Source of the DNA: Neonectria sp. B-13
Lineage: Eukaryota; Ascomycota; Sordariomycetes; Hypocreales; Nectriaceae
Length of the DNA: 64,000 nt
NCBI GenBank assembly: GCA_002682825.1
Contig: NOKP01000002.1
Span: 5,624,309 to 5,688,308, forward strand
Direction: 5' to 3'
The position numbers and the translations under genes are program-made. The notes under the pieces were generated by a model. That model saw nothing but the letters and a program-made list of their open reading frames with translations. It was not told the origin of the DNA and did not search any database. The number at the start of each line of letters is the position of its first letter. Within the stretch, counting starts at the first letter, position 1. Positions 58,347 to 64,000 of the stretch are shown here, piece after piece.

Positions 58347-58981
58347 AGCACCGATGTTGGAAGTCGGGGCCCTTTTTAAAGGCCATGCCACGATACTTCC
58401 TATACATCTGATGGTAGGGATCAATGGTATAAAAGCTCTTGGTTTCTATCTATTCTAGTGGGAAAGGAAGGTCTTTAAATACATGCTTTGATCTATAGGA
58501 AGGGATAGAGATCGTATCATCTAGGATGATGAGGAAGGAAGGGAAACATGTCATCAAGGTTTATTATGAGAGGTTAAACTGATCAACCTTTAAAAGACCA
58601 GTGGGCTTAGGAAGCTTGTCATGTGGGGGAACCTTGTGACAGCCGATGTAATGGACACGTCCCCTAGTATTGGTGCTTTGAAGTGATCTGGTAGGTATTG
58701 CAGCCAGTAGAACAGATAATCAATTGAATAGAAACCCCTTATTCTTAGCTGTACCTATTAGCTACTATAGCTTAAGCCTGAGTATAATGATTCCTTGCCA
58801 GTGCACACAACTACTCCTTTGCAGTAACAATTGCATATATTTTTATCCCCTCTTAAACTGAACAAAGCACTATTCCTAGCCCTTAAGATTTGTGCACCTC
58901 TCTGTGCAGGCGATTCGAATATCATGAACCTACAACGTACATCTCCTCGGGCTACCCCAAGTGTATCATCACCAGATCAAC
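58347..58981. other. Intergenic between convergent P450 and DUF1479 genes
   Basis: About 635 bp, AT-rich, 3' flanks of both genes. No gene seen. Confidence 0.4.
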
Positions 58982-60335
58982 TTAATTAAACAGATCAAAT
59001 CCCATTGCCCTCCTTCCATCCTCTCCATTGATGCTTGCTTCTCCAGTAAAGAGATTGAAATCTTGTTCTCTCGGGCCTTTCCTGAAATCTTCCGGAGGTA
59101 TACCGTTGAGGAAATCCTCCAGCTGGCCCTTGATGTAGCTGATGTTTTCCGCCGTCCGAGGCGTCGCTGCGATGTAAGCCACGCTCGCGTCGTGGTCGCC
59201 TTTATGTTCGACTTCAACTGCGTGACACATGTCGGCATGCCACCAAATGGTATCCCCAGGTTTCATGTGCGGGATGCTGACGAGACAGTCTCGCAGGCGG
59301 AGGTGAGGATGCGAAGATGGGCTCAGGTACTGGCTTTGCCCCCGGAACGTTCCCGGGAACCAGGGCTCGACAGGGTCAAACTCCCACTTCGTAGCGTCCA
59401 TGATATCACCTTCGGACTCGGGCTGCTTGAAAAACGGCCGCAGCAGAACGTAGGCGATTGTCCACTTAACGTGGGGGTATAGCATCAGGCTGCCTTCCCG
59501 GGGGCCTGTCGAGGTCAACGCCGTCCATCCCTGGAAGCTCCGGAAGACACGAGAGTGAGCCGACCCCTGGAAAAGTGCCTGCTTCGCGCTCTTGCGATAA
59601 CTCAAGTCGTAGTTGTCCAGCAGCTCCGGGTTGCCAGAATACACAGCCTCATAGGCCGACCGATACGTGGCATCTGCCCAGCGGGACAACGATCCAGCGT
59701 CAATGTGCGGACCGAGGCCGCGGAATTGAACTCCCGGAGGCCGAATTCGAACTCCGTCTACGTACGAAAGCGGCTCTGGGGAGCTCGTTCCCGCATCGTC
59801 GTGCCACCACCTATTGAGCTCCTCGCTAAGCTTGAGCTGGTGTGGGTGTGAGCGAGCGGCAATCTGAGTTGGTGAGTAATACAGGTTGAGAATGAAGGGC
59901 GTTTCGGCCGGCCAGCCTACAAATCATTTAGTCTCTAGGTATCAGGTACAATGCTTGGGAGTTTCTACCTTGAATGGACTGTCGGTTTGCAGCAACATAG
60001 TCCTTCAAGTTCTTGAACCACTCATCAGCTTGCTCGCTGCTGTATACGTTCCGAACAACGAAGCAGCCAACGTCCTTTAACTCCTGCTTTTCTTCCGGGT
60101 CCAACAAGAATATGTCATCGTACTGGATGTCTGGAATGATGCTGTTGCCGGCTGCAGAAATCTTGGCCGTCACGGACTCGAGTTCCTTGCACACCTTCAG
60201 CCAACTCTTGACCAGAGAGTCCTTGCCATACTTTTCAATGATAGCTTGCTTGTACCCAACGAGATCGTCCCCGTCCTCGGCGTTCGAGACAGTAAATTCG
60301 GGCCAATCCGGCCAGGTGGCTGCTTTTCCGGCCAT
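58982..60335 (-). CDS. DUF1479 family protein (2-oxoglutarate-oxygenase-like)
   Basis: Two exons (59969-60335 and 58982-59916; 52-bp intron) give 433 residues. Family features: KYGKDSLVKSWLKVCKELE, LKDVGCFVVRNVYSSEQADEW, then GWPAETPFILNLYYSPTQIA, VRIRPPGVQF followed by LGPHIDAGSLSRW, and GDTIWWHADMCHAVE near the end. The His-x-Asp in GPHIDAG and a later His (WWHADMCHAVE) have the layout of an Fe(II)/2-oxoglutarate facial triad; this reading is inference from the motif order. DUF1479 proteins occur in fungi and bacteria (for example E. coli YbiU), and their reaction is not established. Divergent from the MFS gene, with an inverted repeat between them. An in-frame ATG 24 bp upstream is possible. 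Confidence 0.9.
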
Positions 60336-60754
60336 GATGAGAGTCGATATAATTTGCACCTATGTTGTTATCTGGATGTTGTCGTGGAAGGACGCCAAAA
60401 CGAACTATTTATTAGTAGCGTCACTCCACAGAGGCCGATACCGTCGGACCGTCCGACAGTAGCGGCCTAGGATGAGCGATAACTACCGTCGGGCGGATGA
60501 GCCACTTACCGCACAATGATCACTTATCTGTTGCGATAAGCCGATCTTCTCTGTCCCATGGGGAGGAACTAACAAGATACGCTGGGGGTGGGCTACACTC
60601 AGGCCGTGATAGAGTTGGAAGCCTAGTCTGGAGTTGATGAAGTTGAGGTCGAGGTTATAATAGCCAAGCCCGCTCTTTTCATTGCTTTTTGACTTCATGT
60701 GTCTGCTTAATTCTTTATTTCGTATCACCCTCAGAACTATCTGTCTCCCCTATC
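60336..60754. other. Bidirectional promoter of the DUF1479 and MFS genes
   Basis: 420 bp between two divergent start codons, with the palindrome at 60443. Co-expression of the pair is plausible. Confidence 0.5.
60443..60457. promoter_or_regulatory. Inverted repeat GTCGGAC-C-GTCCGAC
   Basis: Perfect 7-bp arms around one base, roughly 110 bp from the DUF1479 ATG and 300 bp from the MFS ATG. Written as GTCGG-N5-CCGAC, it matches the repeat in front of the P450. Confidence 0.55.
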
Positions 60755-62503
60755 ATGTCTCCTCTTGCTTGGGATTTGCCCGCTTGGGTCCCTAGTCGCT
60801 CTTGGTTTGCATGTGTCTTGCTAGTGGCGTCATCATGTGTGACTTCTACTGTACGTGCCCCATTCGTATCGTGCAATGGGTTCGACTAACCAGAGCTTAG
60901 ACGCTGGGTTTTGATGGATCCATGATGAATGGCCTCAATATCCTGCCTTCCTATACTGATTACTTCCACCTGACCACTGCCACTCTTGCTCTTAACACGG
61001 CGTCGGTTTGGATAGGGGGTACTCTATCCGGTATCGTCTTTGCGAAAGTACCGGACTTGATCGGTCGTAAATGGACGTTATTTTCGAGCGCAATAATCAC
61101 GATCCTCGGAGTTGTTCTTCAGACGGCAGCTCAGAACTCTGTAATGTTTATTGTCGCTCGAGTTATTATCGGTCTCGGAACTGGAGGGTCCAGTGTTGCC
61201 GGGCCGGTCTATCTTGCCGAGACGCTCCCCGTTCACTACCGTTCATGGGGCTTGGGCTTATTTGTAAGCTCGATATTAGAATCTTCTCACTTCCCACAGT
61301 CCACGTTACTAATGCTATTTTCAGTACGACTTCTGGTACGTTGGTGGCCTAATCGCTGCTGGTGTCACTTATGGAACAGCCAAGATGGACTCCACGTGGG
61401 CATGGCGCCTACCATCGGCCCTGCAGGGCTTGTTTAGCCTATTGTGCATAGGGATGCTGCCCTTTACGCCCGAGAGCCCCCGATGGCTTCAGTCTCAAGG
61501 CCGGGACGGAGATGCTCTTCGCGCGCTGGCACAGACTTATTCGAACGGCAACACCAACGATGAAATAGTCCAGGCCCAATTCCGCCAAATCGCCGAAACA
61601 TTAAATTTCGAAGCAAGTTTTGAAAAACCTTCCTTTGCAAAACAATTCATGAGCAAAGCCTCCACCCGCAAGCGAGTCTACCTCGCTTGCTCTGTTGCTG
61701 TCTTTTGCATGCTGTCTGGCAACAATGTAAGTAGAAATCTGAGTGGACAAACGCATCGCAAATATAGAGAAAGCATAACGAAGAAAATAATACTGGAGGA
61801 AAAAGAACTATGAAAAGAAAGGAATACAGACTTGCTAACGCTACGTACTTGATAGATCGTTTCATACTATTTCGGAGCGATGTTGACTCAAGCTGGCGTC
61901 ACTGACTCGACCACACAACTAGAGGTCAACATCATATTGAATGCATGGTGCTTAGCCATTGCTATCATCGGAACCTCGATGGCCAACAAGCTCGGTCGCA
62001 AGAATCTTGCAGCCTTCTCCACTGGCTTCTTGACCCTCTTCATCTTCCTCGTAGGGGCCCTCACAAAGCTCTACGGGGATTCAGACAACAAATCAGGCAT
62101 CTATGGCACAGTAGCGATGATATTCCTCTTCCAAGGTGCATACAGTTTCGGGTGGACACCACTAACCGTGCTTTATCCACCCGAAGTGCTCAACTATTCC
62201 ATCCGGAGCGCAGGCATGGGCCTCTACACATTCCTTGTTAATGGTTTAGGTCTAATGATTACTTTCTCATTCCCCTTCGCCCTAGAGGCAATCGGGTGGA
62301 AGACCTATATGATCAACGGCGGCTGGGATGTTTTGGAACTGTTGTTTGTTATGATTTATTGGGTTGAGACTAATGGGCGGACGCTTGAGGATATTGATGA
62401 CAGTCTGGACCCAGTAAAGTTTCAAACTATCCTTGGTGTAGGGCCTAAGGACCAAGAGGTTGATGTCCAAGACTCGGATTTTAAAGATAAGCAGGAAGCT
62501 TAG
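60755..62503 (+). CDS. MFS sugar-porter-type transporter
   Basis: Proton-coupled sugar or related solute permease in the plasma membrane. Four exons (60755-60850, 60901-61263, 61325-61726, 61856-62503) give 502 residues. Signatures of the sugar porter family are clear: LGFDGSMMNGLNILPSYTDYF in the first transmembrane pair, DLIGRKWT (loop 2-3), VARVIIGLGTGGSS and PVYLAETLPVHYRSWGLG, FTPESPRWLQSQGR between the halves, MANKLGRKNLA (loop 8-9), and TNGRTLEDIDD at the end. The GSMMNGLNILPSY form is typical of fungal lactose/hexose-type permeases. The third intron (129 bp) is longer than the rest in this window. Shares an upstream region with DUF1479. Confidence 0.95.
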
Positions 62504-62619
62504 ACGACGCTTAAGGAGCGGGAGTAGGATCAATGTACATCTTAGGGGAGGCATAAATCTACACTTACATGCCGTCATGGCGCAGGCCGCGGCCAGGCGG
62601 TCGGCCGGGTTTATTAATC

Positions 62620-62849
62620 ATCGCAAATGAAGACTGAACTTGTCTGCAGTACCGCGGGCCTACCTGAAAGAGCCGCAGTGGAATCTATCTACCGAGGAAC
62701 AAGCCCTTGCTCGTATTTGCAGAATCGGACAGACCAAAGAAGTGACGACTATTCGATTCGTGATGAATAAATCAATCGAGCAGGCAAGCAAGGATGGGCA
62801 AATAGCTAGAAAGAAAAATGAACTTACATATCACTCAGTATGTTCTTAA
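62620..62849 (+). pseudogene. SNF2-type helicase C-terminal fragment
   Basis: A short frame encodes AYLKEPQWNLSTEEQALARI and CRIGQTKEVTTIRFVMNKSIEQ, the motif V-VI region of SNF2/RAD5-like ATPases (normally ...R-x-H-R-x-G-Q; here Cys replaces the His). Nothing upstream extends it to an ATPase domain, and it ends soon after. It is an isolated remnant of a larger gene. Confidence 0.75.
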
Positions 62850-63472
62850 CGTCCAAGACAAAAAGAAGGATCTTATCACAGTTTTATTATCTCCCCGAAG
62901 CTCTTCATCTTCAAGAGTCTCGGCGAAGAGTTGGAGAGTATGTTCTTTCTTATTGTCAGGATCAGGTTGACTGATGCTGTGAATAGGAGCTGCGAGATTT
63001 ATTAACCTAGCCATATTTCAAAGGCTTTGTATTTAAGAGGCTACACCTAGAGTCTATAGAAATAAGGAACCCCATTCGGCCGACATGAGGCCATAGCTAC
63101 GCTGTTAATTCGACTCTAATCATCAACTTTAGTCTTGAAATAAGCGTTTCCGCAAGTGATACCGAAGCGTCTTATCTAGTCATAAGCGAGTATTGTATGA
63201 CTTCTTTTAATTCACCGTCTAAACTTGACTACCATGTAGCCTTACATTTTCAACCTCCATTACCTGCTGTTCTTGAATCACAAAACCTACTACGCGTAGC
63301 ATTTCTTCGTGTTAATTTTGCAGTAAATATATGAGAAATATAGTAGCGTACATGAAACTATAAACCAAATCTAGACACTGTCAGATTCTATCTCGTGAAA
63401 TAACCTCGTACCATCAGCGAAAGCAATCACTATAGAGTAGGCCCTTGTAGGCTGACCAGATGCAGATATTCT
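62850..63472. other. Intergenic spacer
   Basis: About 620 AT-rich bases between the helicase fragment and the stop of the last gene. Nothing recognised. Confidence 0.4.
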
Positions 63473-63971
63473 TTAGTTATCGGACGAGGGAATTAAGGAG
63501 TCAAAAAGCGACATCTTGACTGTGTCCAGCTCCTGCACGGCTTGAATCTCGTCATCGATGCTCCCTAGAAACTTCTCCTCGTCCCACTTTGGCTTCCATC
63601 CGAGCTTGTAAGCGTTAACGGGCACGATCTCACCACTGAAACAGTTGTCACTTGTTAGCAGGTCAACCGCACTCTGCGTAAAGGGCCACTTACGATGACA
63701 TTGCAATGCCTCGGATATAAAGGCGAGGAAATCCTAGACTATCGGCTCCCTCGTCGTGGCTAGGCCAGACATGCACTTTTAAGGTCTCAACAAGTCCACG
63801 CGAGTGCAGACCTTTGGCGAGGCCCGCCATCACCTTCCCCCAAGGCGATCTATGGGCCATGGCGAAGTAGTAGCCATTTTCACCGCTCGGAATCGGCTCA
63901 CCTTGGAGGATCTTCTCCAGGAGGAGAACGTACAAGGCTGTCAAGTCTGAGATGTGCACCGCAGGGGGACT
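63473..63971 (-). CDS. NAD-dependent epimerase/dehydratase-like protein, C-terminal part only
   Basis: Two exons seen (63694-63971 and 63473-63635; 58-bp intron GTAAGT...TCAG joining AMS-S-GEIVPVN). A splice acceptor at 63972-63973 after a CTAATAC-like branch shows that earlier exons lie beyond the window. Readable blocks VHISDLTALYVLLLEKIL, IPSGENGYYFAMAHRSPW, RGIAMSSGEIVPVNAYKLGW and KPKWDEEKFL match the C-terminal half of fungal NAD(P)-binding epimerase/NmrA-like proteins. The Rossmann fold and catalytic residues are outside the sequence, so the reaction cannot be judged. Confidence 0.8.
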
Positions 63972-64000
63972 CTGCGACCGTATTAGTCTAACTTGGCTAT

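Noticed and set aside
1..64000. tRNA, rRNA and CRISPR features
   Set aside because: No cloverleaf, rRNA-like or regularly spaced repeat pattern was seen. CRISPR is not expected in a fungal nuclear genome. A tRNA scan would be needed to exclude intron-containing tRNAs.

Overview
This window is nuclear DNA of a filamentous ascomycete (Pezizomycotina). Nearly all genes carry short introns of about 48-78 bp with GT...AG ends and CTRAY-type branch points. The gene families are typical of these fungi (Zn2Cys6 regulator, LaeA-like methyltransferase, fungal ankyrin membrane protein, NACHT/ankyrin remnant, MFS, P450). One retrotransposon shows the C:G-to-T:A decay of repeat-induced point mutation (RIP). 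A Sordariomycete is my best guess, but the sequence alone does not settle it.

Layout. 1-10.6 kb holds housekeeping-type genes: the 3'-incomplete KGD2 (2-oxoglutarate dehydrogenase E2), a RING protein, an Mpv17/PMP22 membrane protein, an SRPK-like kinase and a long-chain acyl-CoA synthetase. 11.1-14.6 kb is a graveyard: a short-chain dehydrogenase and a possible transcription-factor tail, both lacking their 5' ends and lying head to head, then a NACHT-ankyrin pseudogene. 14.9-21.6 kb is one ten-exon gene for a 2044-residue membrane-ankyrin-SPRY protein. 23.8-32 kb has a DUF885 metallopeptidase-like protein, a LaeA-like methyltransferase, an SDR and a putative papain-fold protein with a His/Cys pair. 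32,376-39,677 is a complete 7.3-kb Ty1/copia LTR element (257-bp LTRs, perfect 5-bp target duplication) destroyed by RIP.

40.4-62.5 kb contains a metabolic gene group. A nitrilase, a Zn2Cys6 regulator and an aldoxime dehydratase stand in tandem on the minus strand. This is the enzyme pair that turns an aldoxime into a nitrile and then a carboxylic acid. After a DCR2 phosphatase pseudogene, a MATE exporter and a 1000-residue 2-oxoglutarate oxygenase come a P450, a DUF1479 protein and an MFS transporter. CGG-type repeats lie upstream of the nitrilase, the aldoxime dehydratase and the P450, and between the divergent DUF1479 and MFS genes. I infer, without proof, that these genes share a regulator, possibly the Zn2Cys6 protein encoded among them. 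The window ends with an SNF2-helicase fragment and the C-terminal part of an NAD-dependent epimerase-like gene.

Exon joins were worked out by hand from splice signals and reading-frame continuity. Every multi-exon model closes in frame, but none is backed by transcripts.
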